Source: an uncultured Eubacteriales bacterium
GTDB taxonomy: Bacteria > Bacillota > Clostridia > Oscillospirales > Oscillospiraceae
Direction: 5' to 3'
Length of the DNA: 30,068 bases
NCBI GenBank assembly: GCA_900552015.1
Contig: URXY01000021.1
Location: 1 to 30,068, forward strand
Position numbers and translations under genes: made by a program. Shown in pieces: positions 14,732-21,322 of the stretch (its first letter is position 1; each line of letters starts with the position of its first letter). The notes under the pieces are model-generated. The model was not told the origin of the DNA, ran no database searches, and saw only the letters and a list, made by a program, of their open reading frames with translations.

Positions 14732-15744
14732 TCGTTGAGCCCCTTTCTGAGTGCTTCGTAGTTGCGCTCCATGAGCGTGAGGTAGGTCTCGCCCGCGTCA
14801 AAATCCGCGCGCGAGACGGTCTGCATCGAATACAGGGTGTCGACCGCTGCGCCGGTGCACTCACTCACCACAGCGGCGACCTTTTTCGTGCCGAAGTCGA
14901 TGGTGTAGACCACGGGGATATCCTCGTCCTCCACCTTGTCGATGAGGAACTTGATCGTCGCAAGCGAGGGCTCGGTGTCGCCAGAGCAGCCGTGGAACGC
15001 TGCGCGGTAATCCAGGCCGAATTCGCGGCAGAAGTAGAGCATCGGGAAGCGGTCGGCGAAGACGAGGAGCTTGTGCGGCGCGCTTTCGCAGAGAGAGGCA
15101 AAGCGTGCGTCGAGTTCTTCGATCTGCGCGCAGTAGCCATCACAGTTCGCGCGGTAGAGATCCTCGTTTGCGGGATCGGCCTTGCAGATCGCGTCGCAGA
15201 CGGCGCGGCAGAGGACGACGGCGTTTTTCGGCGACGTCCAGATGTGCTCGTCGTATTCGACCTCGTCGCTGTCGTGCTCATCTTCTTCATGATCGTGGTC
15301 ATGGTCATCATGGTCATCGTGGCTGCCATGCTCATGGTCGTGGTCATGGCCGTCCGCGCCCTGCATGCCCTCGACATATTCCTCGTCGAGCGCGTCGACG
15401 TAGTCCATCATGCGGGCGATGACGGCGATATTTTCGCCTGCAGCGCCCAGCATGCTGTCGACCCAGTATTCCCCCTCGCCGCCGTTGTAGAGGAAAACAT
15501 CGGATTCGGAGATCGTAACGGCATCGAGCGGCGTCGGCTCGAAGCTGTGCGCCTCGCGCCCCGGCGAGAGCAGGAGCGTGACGTCCGCGCGGTCGCCGAC
15601 GATGGCGCGGGCGAAGTCATAGTAGGGGAAAAGTGTTGCGACGATCTGAAGCTTGCCGTCGTCTGTCTTTTCCGCAGGCGCGGCGCAGGCGGCGAGGGAA
15701 AATGCCAGCGCGAGCGCCAAAAAAAAGGAAGCAATGCGTTTCAT
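14728..15744 (-). CDS. znuA: Zinc ABC transporter, substrate-binding lipoprotein
   Basis: A 338-residue cluster A-I binding protein. The signal peptide ends in the lipobox LAAC with Cys20, so the mature protein is membrane-anchored. The first metal histidine region is in PGREAHSFEPTPLD. A long loop rich in His/Asp/Glu (about residues 130-165, starting GADGHDHDHEHGSHDD) is the hallmark of zinc-type rather than manganese-type members. DEHIWTSPKNAV gives the second histidine, and the third metal site lies beyond it. The start at 15744 has AGGAGG 5 bases upstream and overlaps the zur stop by 4 bases; an upstream in-frame Met has no support. Confidence 0.94.
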   Translation of the reverse strand: MKRIASFFLALALAFSLAACAAPAEKTDDGKLQIVATLFPYYDFARAIVGDRADVTLLLSPGREAHSFEPTPLDAVTISESDVFLYNGGEGEYWVDSMLGAAGENIAVIARMMDYVDALDEEYVEGMQGADGHDHDHEHGSHDDHDDHDHDHEEDEHDSDEVEYDEHIWTSPKNAVVLCRAVCDAICKADPANEDLYRANCDGYCAQIEELDARFASLCESAPHKLLVFADRFPMLYFCREFGLDYRAAFHGCSGDTEPSLATIKFLIDKVEDEDIPVVYTIDFGTKKVAAVVSECTGAAVDTLYSMQTVSRADFDAGETYLTLMERNYEALRKGLNE

Positions 15745-16139
15745 GCGCCCTCCTGACACTCGCGGCACAGGCCGTAGAACATCGTCTTGCGGGGATTGAT
15801 GGAAAAGCCGTGCTCATGCTCCAAATGCTCGTAGAGCGGCGCGAGCTGGTGGCAGTCGAGGTGCACGATGCGCCCGCAGCGCTCGCACTTAAAGAGGCAG
15901 CAGTCCGATGCGCAGCCGTGGGTGCAGAACTGATAGTACGCGCCCTCGTCCGTCGTGACTTTGTGGACGCTGCCCTGCCGCTCGAGCTTTTCAAGCTGCC
16001 GGTACACCGTCGCGATGCCGATGCGCTCGCCCTGCTCGCGCAGCGCGTCGACGATCGCCGCCGCGCTGACCGGGCTGTCCGCGCGGGCGGAAAGGCAGTC
16101 GAGCACTGCCTTTTGCTGTTTGGTCGTATAGGTCGCCAT
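15741..16139 (-). CDS. zur: Fur-family metalloregulator, probably the zinc repressor Zur
   Basis: A 132-residue Fur-family regulator. The winged helix has VSAAAIVDALREQGERIGIATVYRQLEKL (residues 24-52). The dimer/metal part holds YYQFCTHGCASDCCLFKCERCGRIVHLDCHQL, with the CxxC structural zinc pair and extra cysteines, and ends in CRECQ, the second CxxC. It is the first gene of the zinc transporter operon, so zinc is the likely effector; iron or manganese sensing cannot be excluded by sequence. The ribosome site AGGAGG is 6 bases upstream. Its promoter carries a Fur-type box at 16162-16176, which implies autoregulation of the whole operon. Confidence 0.92.
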   Translation of the reverse strand: MATYTTKQQKAVLDCLSARADSPVSAAAIVDALREQGERIGIATVYRQLEKLERQGSVHKVTTDEGAYYQFCTHGCASDCCLFKCERCGRIVHLDCHQLAPLYEHLEHEHGFSINPRKTMFYGLCRECQEGA

Positions 16140-16161
16140 AGTGGCCTCCTGAATTTGGAAA

Positions 16162-16176
16162 TGAAAATCAATTTCA
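16162..16176. promoter_or_regulatory. Fur-type operator (7-1-7) of the zinc operon
   Basis: TGAAAATCAATTTCA is a 7-1-7 inverted repeat with 6 of 7 base pairs symmetric, and resembles the Fur-family TGATAATNATTATCA. It covers the transcription start expected from the -10 at 16178-16183, which suits repression. Confidence 0.7.
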
Positions 16177-16177
16177 A

Positions 16178-16205
16178 ATTATAGTCAAAATCGAAAAACT
16201 GTCAA
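16178..16205 (-). promoter_or_regulatory. Promoter of the zinc operon
   Basis: On the minus strand a perfect TTGACA (16200-16205) and perfect TATAAT (16178-16183) are 16 bases apart. A strong promoter of this kind under a repressor box fits a tightly repressed uptake operon. Confidence 0.82.
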
Positions 16206-16311
16206 GCCTTTTTGGGAACCTTTTGTTGCCTTTCCTGCGCCAAAATGGTAGAGTAAGGACGAAAGAGCGGACTTGCGGGCGGCGACGCCCGGCAGAAAGG
16301 AGTCAAGCAGA

Positions 16312-16941
16312 ATGAAAAAAGGACTTGCTGTGCTGTTGGCGCTCGTGCTGACGCTGAGCCTTGTGGGCTGCGGAAAGAAAAACGATACGGACGCTCCCGG
16401 CGATGACGATGCCATCCCCGAGACGCCGATCAAGCTTGAGACGCTGCACGTCGAATTTGTCAAGGGCGAGCGGGACGTGGATGACCTGCTCGCGCTCAAG
16501 GACACGCTGCCGCTGGTCGCTGCGCTCAGCGAAAGAAACGTCGAAGTCGGGAGCGCCGCCGTCACTTTCGGCACGAGCGCGGAGGCGACGGCGCAGGCGC
16601 TTGCGGACGGCAGCGTGGACGTCGCGTTTCTGCCGCTCACGGCCTGCTTTGACCATGAGGATACGATCACCCTCGCGCTGGTGCAGGACGCGGACGACGG
16701 GACCGCCATCGAGGACCGCGAAGCCATCGCCGTCACGAAGAAGAACAAGACCGTCGCGACGGATGGCTTCCTTGCAGCGCTCCGCGGCGCGGTGGAGGAT
16801 ATGTGCGCGTGCGACGAGGGAAGCGCAGCGCTGAACCTGTACCAGTACGGCGAAAAGCACGGCTATACGGCGGCGGACCTGAGTGATCTCCGCGAGGAGC
16901 GCGCGGCATACGAGGAAGCGCGTCTCACCGCGGCGGACTGA
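16312..16941 (+). CDS. Small lipoprotein resembling PhnD-type substrate-binding proteins
   Basis: A 209-residue lipoprotein with lipobox LVGC and Cys20. The stretch VTFGTSAEATAQALADGSVDVAFLPLTAC (about residues 83-111) resembles the binding-protein motif of phosphonate/phosphite (PhnD-like) proteins, in which a small-ligand site follows the GTS turn. The protein is about two thirds the usual length, and the second lobe looks shortened. No ABC permease or ATPase lies near. The start has AAAGGAG 8 bases upstream. A likely partner is the alcohol dehydrogenase gene downstream by 48 bases, which is probably cotranscribed. Ligand unknown. Confidence 0.75.
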   Translation: MKKGLAVLLALVLTLSLVGCGKKNDTDAPGDDDAIPETPIKLETLHVEFVKGERDVDDLLALKDTLPLVAALSERNVEVGSAAVTFGTSAEATAQALADGSVDVAFLPLTACFDHEDTITLALVQDADDGTAIEDREAIAVTKKNKTVATDGFLAALRGAVEDMCACDEGSAALNLYQYGEKHGYTAADLSDLREERAAYEEARLTAAD

Positions 16942-16989
16942 TATCGAAATAAGAGGCTCACTACATCAAGATAAAAAGGAGAACGACAG

Positions 16990-18153
16990 ATGGACAACTT
17001 TTTCTACCACGTGCCCACGGACATTTACTTCGGCAAGGGCCAGATCGAGCACCTCGGCGCACGCATGGCGCAGCTGAGCAAAAACGTGCTGCTCGTTTAC
17101 GGCGGCGGCAGCATCAAGCGCAGCGGACTCTATGATACGGTTATTGGCCAGCTCAAGGACGCGGGTATTTCGTTTGTGGAGCTTTCGGGCGTGGAGCCGA
17201 ACCCGCGCATCATGTCGGTGCGCCGCGGCGTGGAGCTCTGCCGCGAGCATGGGCTGACAGCGGTGCTGGCCGTCGGCGGCGGCAGCACGATCGACTGCGC
17301 CAAAATGGTCGCGGCGGGCGTGTGCTACGAGGGCGACACCTGGGACCTCGTGCTCGACCGCAAAAAGCTCGTGGCGGCGCTGCCCATCGCGGCGGTGCTG
17401 ACGAACGCGGCCACCGGTTCGGAGATGGACGGCTTTGCCGTGATCTCCGACATGGAGAAGAACGAAAAGTGGGGCAGCGGCAACGACCACACCAAGCCCG
17501 TTTTCTCCATCCTCGACCCGACATACAGCATGTCGCTGCCCGCGTATCAGACCGCGAGCGGCGCATCGGATATCATGAGCCACACGTTTGAAAATTATTT
17601 CAACCGCACGAAGGGAGCGTACCTCCAGTCCCGTCTTGCCGAGGGTGTGCTGAAGACCTGCATCCACTATACGCCCATCGCCCTTGCAGAGCCCGACAAC
17701 TACGAGGCGCGCGCGAACCTGATGTGGGCCTCGAGCCTCGCCATCAACGGCCTTTTGAGCTGCGGGGAGAGCACGTCCTGGTCGGTGCACGCCATCGAGC
17801 ATGAGCTGAGCGCCTTCTACGATATCACGCACGGTGCGGGCCTTGCGCTGCTCACACCCTACTGGATGGAATACGTGCTGCACGAGGACAACGCGTGGAA
17901 GTTTGCCGAGTACGGTGTGAACGTCTGGAATATCGAGGAGCAGCGCGCACCGATGGAGATCGCCCGTGCGGCCATCGACAAAACGCGCGCGTTCTTCACC
18001 AGCATCGGGATGCCCGCGCATCTGCGCGAGCTCGATATCGATGACACACATTTCGACGTCATGGCCGAAAAGGCTGCGAACGGCGGCCTCGCAAATGGTT
18101 TTGTGCCGCTCAAGAAGGAGGACGTACTGAAGATCCTGCGCATGGCGCTGTAA
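16990..18153 (+). CDS. Iron-containing alcohol dehydrogenase (YqhD/BdhA type)
   Basis: A 387-residue group III alcohol dehydrogenase, NAD(P)H-dependent, reducing aldehydes to alcohols in the cytosol. GGGS (residues 96-99, in AVGGGSTIDCAK) binds the cofactor phosphates. The metal ligands D194, H198, H267 and H281 are all present, in SASDIMSHTF, SWSVHAIEHELS and DITHGAGL, and match the spacing in E. coli YqhD. Length and start are standard. The ribosome site is AAGGAG 8 bases upstream. It is followed at 20 bases by the zinc-ribbon gene. Butanol/short-chain aldehyde reduction is the usual role; the in vivo substrate is not predictable. Confidence 0.95.
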   Translation: MDNFFYHVPTDIYFGKGQIEHLGARMAQLSKNVLLVYGGGSIKRSGLYDTVIGQLKDAGISFVELSGVEPNPRIMSVRRGVELCREHGLTAVLAVGGGSTIDCAKMVAAGVCYEGDTWDLVLDRKKLVAALPIAAVLTNAATGSEMDGFAVISDMEKNEKWGSGNDHTKPVFSILDPTYSMSLPAYQTASGASDIMSHTFENYFNRTKGAYLQSRLAEGVLKTCIHYTPIALAEPDNYEARANLMWASSLAINGLLSCGESTSWSVHAIEHELSAFYDITHGAGLALLTPYWMEYVLHEDNAWKFAEYGVNVWNIEEQRAPMEIARAAIDKTRAFFTSIGMPAHLRELDIDDTHFDVMAEKAANGGLANGFVPLKKEDVLKILRMAL

Positions 18154-18173
18154 TGGAAAAAAGGAGGATCGAC

Positions 18174-18383
18174 ATGAACTGCCCCTACTGCACAAGAGAA
18201 ATGGAGAACGGTTACCTGCGCGGCAATAACAGCTATGAGCTCCTGTGGACCGAAGAGCCGTTCAAGATGACCTCTCTCCCGATTGGAAACGATTTCTACC
18301 TCTGCAAAGCGAGCGAGGTCGTCCGTCCCATCGCCCACCTCTGCCGCGCGTGCGGCAAGATCGTCCTGGACATCAAAAAATAA
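18174..18383 (+). CDS. Small zinc-ribbon protein
   Basis: A 69-residue protein with two CxxC pairs: MNCPYCTREMENGYL at the N terminus and LCRACGKIVLDI near the C terminus, which together would bind one zinc. The arrangement resembles the DUF6487-type small zinc ribbons common in Clostridia. The start at 18174 has AGGAGG 6 bases upstream; the in-frame ATG at 18153 lacks a site. It is the last gene of the unit, followed by a hairpin at 18385-18418. Confidence 0.75.
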   Translation: MNCPYCTREMENGYLRGNNSYELLWTEEPFKMTSLPIGNDFYLCKASEVVRPIAHLCRACGKIVLDIKK

Positions 18384-18384
18384 G

Positions 18385-18418
18385 AAAGCGCCGCGGATCT
18401 CTCGACCCGCGGCGCTTT
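18385..18418 (+). terminator. Hairpin after the zinc-ribbon gene
   Basis: AAAGCGCCGCGG (18385-18396) pairs perfectly with CCGCGGCGCTTT (18407-18418). The T-run (TTT) is short. It probably terminates the rightward unit, helped by convergence with glyA. Confidence 0.6.
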
Positions 18419-18439
18419 CCGCAAAAATCTATCGCACAG

Positions 18440-18613
18440 CATTCGCCGCACCGCGGCGAACAGGCCTGCGCACCCCGCCGCATTTGCCGCCCGCAGGCGG
18501 CAAATAATCTTAATCGTTTTTTCTGACGACACGTGCGTCAGAAAAAACACTTCTCAGCCCGCAAGTGTGGAATTTGCCCGCCAAGGCGGGCAAATTATGC
18601 GCGCAGTGGGCTG
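18440..18613 (-). repeat. Three-hairpin intergenic repeat, copy 3
   Basis: Oriented on the minus strand, 3' of glyA. Hairpin 1: CAGCCC (18608-18613 on the minus strand) with GGGCTG (18555-18560), holding an inner perfect 12-bp stem (18571-18582 with 18585-18596). Hairpin 2: perfect 12-base arms TTTTTTCTGACG/CGTCAGAAAAAA (18517-18547) with loop CACGTGT. Hairpin 3: ATTTGCCGCC/GGCGGCAAAT (18482-18505) with loop TGCG. The left part has a further stem TTCGCCGC/GCGGCGAA (about 18442-18460) in place of the CTCTGCGAGGCTT tail. The 290-base gap between the zinc-ribbon gene and glyA holds this element and two terminators, no gene. Confidence 0.85.
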
Positions 18614-18622
18614 CATCCCCCA

Positions 18623-18660
18623 AAATAAAAGGAACCGTCCCATCGGGACGGTTCCTTTTA
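18623..18660 (-). terminator. Terminator after glyA
   Basis: AAAAGGAACCGTCCC and GGGACGGTTCCTTTT pair perfectly (18627-18660), followed on the minus strand by ATTTTG. It lies 14 bases past the glyA stop. Confidence 0.85.
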
Positions 18661-18673
18661 TTTTGAGTTTGTT

Positions 18674-19963
18674 TTATTCGTAGATGGGGAACTTCTCGGT
18701 CAGGGCGACGACGGCGTCCTGAGCTTCCTTCTTGTTGCCCTCGAAGTCGCGGGCGACCATGCCCATGATCTTCGCGATCTGCTTCATTTCCTCTTCCTTC
18801 AGGCCGCGGGTGGTGGCAGCGGGGGTGCCGACGCGGATACCGGAGGTGACGAACGGCTTCTCGGGGTCGTTGGGGATGGAGTTCTTGTTGACGGTGATGA
18901 AGCACTCGTCCAGACGGTGCTCGATCTCCTTACCGGTGATGTTGAAATTGCGGACATCGACGAGCATCAGGTGGTTGTCAGTGCCGTTGGAGACCAGGCG
19001 GAAGCCTTCGGCCTTCAGGCCCTCAGCGAGGACCGCGGCGTTCTTGACGACCTGCTCACCGTAGGCCTTGAACTCGGGCTTGAGCGCCTCGCCGAAGCAG
19101 ATGGCCTTGGCGGCGATGATGTGCTCGAGCGGGCCGCCCTGGGTGCCGGGGAACACGGCGGAGTCGATCTTCTTGGCGAGGTTGATGGTCTCCATCTCGC
19201 CGGTCTCGATGTTCTTCTTGGTGATCTCATTCTTGCAGAGGATCATGCCGCCGCGGGGACCACGCAGGGTCTTGTGGGTGGTGGTGGTGACAACGTCGGC
19301 ATAGGGCACGGGGCTCATGTGCACGCCGGCGGCGACGAGGCCCGCAATGTGCGCCATATCGACCATGAGGTAAGCACCGACGGAATCAGCGATCTCACGG
19401 AACTTGGCGAAGTCGATCTTGCGGGGATAGGCGGAGGCACCGGCCAGGATCATCTTGGGCTTGCACTCCTGAGCGACGCGGTAGATCTCATCGTAGTCGA
19501 GCTGCTCGGTCTCGTCGTTGAGGGAGTAGGGGACCTGATGGAAATACTGACCGGAGATGTTGACCGGGCTGCCGTGGGACAGGTGGCCGCCGTGGGCGAG
19601 GTTCATGCCCATGTAGGTGTCGCCGGGCTGCAGCATGGCCTTGAACGCGGCCAGGTTGGCGGAAGCGCCGGAGTGGGGCTGGACGTTCGCGTGCTCAGCG
19701 CCGAAGAGCTTGCAGGCGCGCTGACGGGCGATCTCCTCGGTCTCGTCGACGCAGTAGCAGCCGCCGTAGTAACGCTTGCCGGGGTAACCCTCAGCGTACT
19801 TGTTAGTAAGGCAGGTGCCCATCGCCATCATGACGGCGGGGGAGACGATGTTTTCGGAAGCGATCAGCTCGATGTTGCGCTGCTGACGATGATATTCCTT
19901 CTCAATGGTGGCGCCGACTTCGGGGTCATACTGGGACAGGAATTCCATGGTTTCTTTGATCAT
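18674..19963 (-). CDS. glyA: Serine hydroxymethyltransferase
   Basis: A 429-residue PLP enzyme that interconverts serine and glycine with transfer of the one-carbon unit to tetrahydrofolate. The PLP lysine is K231 in DVVTTTTHKTLRGPRGG. Other family blocks are IELIASENIVSPAV (residues 31-44), NKYAEGYPGKRYYGG (54-68), NVQPHSGASANLAAF and HLSHGSPVN. Length is normal. The ribosome site is AGGAGG 9 bases upstream. It is divergent from the folT-like gene, whose THF riboswitch is about 270 bases away. Both depend on the same folate pool. Codon use is strongly biased, as expected for a central enzyme. Confidence 0.98.
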   Translation of the reverse strand: MIKETMEFLSQYDPEVGATIEKEYHRQQRNIELIASENIVSPAVMMAMGTCLTNKYAEGYPGKRYYGGCYCVDETEEIARQRACKLFGAEHANVQPHSGASANLAAFKAMLQPGDTYMGMNLAHGGHLSHGSPVNISGQYFHQVPYSLNDETEQLDYDEIYRVAQECKPKMILAGASAYPRKIDFAKFREIADSVGAYLMVDMAHIAGLVAAGVHMSPVPYADVVTTTTHKTLRGPRGGMILCKNEITKKNIETGEMETINLAKKIDSAVFPGTQGGPLEHIIAAKAICFGEALKPEFKAYGEQVVKNAAVLAEGLKAEGFRLVSNGTDNHLMLVDVRNFNITGKEIEHRLDECFITVNKNSIPNDPEKPFVTSGIRVGTPAATTRGLKEEEMKQIAKIMGMVARDFEGNKKEAQDAVVALTEKFPIYE

Positions 19964-20049
19964 GGTGCGGTATCCTCCTAAGTATTTAGATGTATCTACC
20001 GTTGGCGAGCCTGCGGAGCGCAGGTTCCACGCGGTGCTCTCTACCCCTT

Positions 20050-20078
20050 AGAATAGCAAAAAAGAGTTGGTGCGTCAA
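20050..20078 (-). promoter_or_regulatory. glyA promoter and about 80-base leader
   Basis: On the minus strand TTGACG (20073-20078) and TATTCT (20050-20055) are 17 bases apart. The leader from about 20043 to 19964 holds a small hairpin (CCTGCG/CGCAGG near 20010-20025). I recognise no known riboswitch in it. Confidence 0.65.
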
Positions 20079-20171
20079 GAATAAGTGACCAATGCGGAAG
20101 GTGATTTTATTTAGAAAAAATGATGAATCGCCTAAAAAACGCAAAAGTGCGCAAAAAAGGCTGGAAAACGA

Positions 20172-20200
20172 TTGACAAGAGTTGTGCAGTCTGCTATGTT
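20172..20200 (+). promoter_or_regulatory. Promoter of the THF riboswitch-folT transcript
   Basis: A perfect TTGACA (20172-20177) and TATGTT (20195-20200) are 17 bases apart, about 30 bases upstream of the riboswitch aptamer. Confidence 0.75.
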
Positions 20201-20230
20201 GAGCGTGCAGTGGATCAAAACCGCTGCACC

Positions 20231-20344
20231 GGCAGAGTAGGAAGCCATGTGTTTACGCGAAGAGCGAACAGTGCCGCTGGGATGGGAAGTTGCCCACGGA
20301 CGAAAAACCCATGGTTTGCAGTATGGCTTCCGCATCCGCTTGCC
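20231..20344 (+). ncRNA. Tetrahydrofolate (THF) riboswitch
   Basis: The region shows the THF riboswitch (folT type, Rfam RF01831) pattern: P1 GGCA/TGCC (20231-20234, 20341-20344), then GAGTAG, the P2 arms GAAGCCAT (20241-20248) and ATGGCTTC (20323-20330), an inner GCTGGGATGGG stretch, and the strongly conserved 3' strand CGCATCCGCT. These riboswitches bind reduced folates and usually control folate transport or synthesis genes. The terminator at 20368-20418 follows, which fits an OFF switch: folate present, terminator formed. It has no protein-coding content of its own, and fills most of the 528-base gap between glyA and folT together with both promoters. Confidence 0.88.
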
Positions 20345-20367
20345 ACTCAGATGAGAGCATTGTGAGG

Positions 20368-20418
20368 CCTCTCCTCCGCGTGGTTCCTGCCATCCGGAGG
20401 GAGAGGTGTTTTCTTTTT
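20368..20418 (+). terminator. Terminator of the THF riboswitch
   Basis: CCTCTCCTCCG (20368-20378) pairs with CGGAGG-G-AGAGG (20395-20406), followed by TGTTTTCTTTTT. It lies 24 bases after the aptamer and 74 bases before the gene, as expected of a transcriptional expression platform. Confidence 0.8.
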
Positions 20419-20491
20419 CCCGGATCAAGCCGTTCCGTACGGCGCTGCTGCCGCGGCGGAGCACATGATTTTTGAAAAGGAGGTCCTCACA

Positions 20492-21130
20492 ATGTCCCTT
20501 CAGATCGAAGCGCTTTCCCCCATCATGTGGACGATCATCATCGCGGTCGCCCTCGTGCTCATCGCCGCGGTGGTCTTCACGTGGAAGTCCTCGGCCATGT
20601 CCACGCGCAAAATGGTCACCATCGCCATGCTGACCGCAGTTTACGTTGTGCTGAACTTTGCCGGTACGGTGCGCCTTGGCTGGATCAACATCTCTGTTGC
20701 ATCCCTGCCGGTCATCGTGGGCGCGATGCTCTACGGTCCGGTCGGCGGCCTGCTCGTCGGTCTTCTCGGCGCATTCATGGGTCAGCTTCTCACCTATGGC
20801 GTGACCGCGACCACCATCCTGTGGATACTGCCGCAGGCGGCGCGCGGCCTGCTCGTCGGCGTGTATGCCAAGCACTGCGGCTACAAGTTCTCCAGCGGTC
20901 AGCTCACGCTTGCGCTGATCGGCACGGCGCTGGTCGTGACGGCGCTCAACACGGGAGCGATGTATATCGACAGCGTGATCTACAACTACTACAGCTACGC
21001 CTATGTCTTCGGCGGCCTGGTGGTGCGCGTCATCTCGGGCGCGGCGACGGCGGTGCTGATGGTGTTCGTGGCGCCTCCGGTCGTGAACCTGCTGAACCGC
21101 TCGCTCGACACGGTACGCACGGCGCAATAA
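20492..21130 (+). CDS. folT: ECF transporter substrate-binding (S) component, folate family
   Basis: A 212-residue membrane protein with about six hydrophobic segments. A first segment (residues 11-30) precedes the ECF S-component core, where MSTRKMVTIAMLTAVYVVLNF resembles the Ala-x-x-x-Ala helix that docks on the energizing module. YGPVGGLLVGLLGAFMGQLLTYGVTATTILWILPQAARGLLVG is typical of folate/vitamin S-components. The THF riboswitch directly upstream is the stronger argument for folate. The shared EcfA/EcfT module is not in this window, as is common. The start at 20492 has AAGGAGG 9 bases upstream; an upstream in-frame Met at 20465 is less suited. A terminator follows at 21141. Confidence 0.9.
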   Translation: MSLQIEALSPIMWTIIIAVALVLIAAVVFTWKSSAMSTRKMVTIAMLTAVYVVLNFAGTVRLGWINISVASLPVIVGAMLYGPVGGLLVGLLGAFMGQLLTYGVTATTILWILPQAARGLLVGVYAKHCGYKFSSGQLTLALIGTALVVTALNTGAMYIDSVIYNYYSYAYVFGGLVVRVISGAATAVLMVFVAPPVVNLLNRSLDTVRTAQ

Positions 21131-21140
21131 AAAATATTCA

Positions 21141-21180
21141 AAAAAGAGGGACGCAGTTGAAAACTGCGTCCCTCTTTTTT
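21141..21180 (+). terminator. Terminator after folT
   Basis: AAAAAGAGGGACGCAGTT (21141-21158) pairs over its length with the sequence ending 21180, followed by and including six T residues. It is bidirectional in form but lies 10 bases after the folT stop. Confidence 0.88.
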
Positions 21181-21190
21181 GAGAAAGATT

Positions 21191-21322
21191 GCACTCCGCG
21201 GCAGCGCACGCGCCATAGGCGCGCACGTTTGCGGAGTGAGAAGAGTTTTTCTGACGCGCATGTCGTCAGAAAAACGATTTTAATTTCTTTCGCGTCTGCG
21301 GACGCGAAACTCTGCGAGGCTT
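21191..21322 (+). repeat. Three-hairpin intergenic repeat, copy 4
   Basis: Oriented on the plus strand, 3' of folT. Hairpin 1: CACTCCGC (21192-21199) with GCGGAGTG (21231-21238). Hairpin 2: perfect 11-base arms TTTTTCTGACG/CGTCAGAAAAA (21246-21256, 21264-21274), loop CGCATGT. Hairpin 3: TTTCGCGTC/GACGCGAAA (21288-21309), loop TGCG; three base pairs differ from copies 2 and 3 but pairing is kept. It ends in CTCTGCGAGGCTT (21310-21322), identical to copy 1. The last bases overlap the stop codon of the converging methyltransferase gene. Confidence 0.87.

Noticed and set aside
20120..20365. Open frame of 81 codons between glyA and folT
   Set aside because: It lies over the promoter and THF riboswitch, which explain the sequence better.
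4846..21322. The repeats as a CRISPR array
   Set aside because: Only four copies, kilobases apart, palindromic and variable, with no spacers and no cas genes.
4846..21322. The repeats as ends of insertion sequences
   Set aside because: No transposase or target duplication was seen; ordinary genes lie between copies. A small non-autonomous element is still possible.
4846..21322. The repeats as a conserved small protein
   Set aside because: The element strand of copies 1 and 4 reads SDAHVV in one frame and copy 3 reads SDARVV, but copy 2 differs (ADAQVV) and copies 2 and 3 hit stops soon after. The likeness follows from DNA conservation in hairpin 2.
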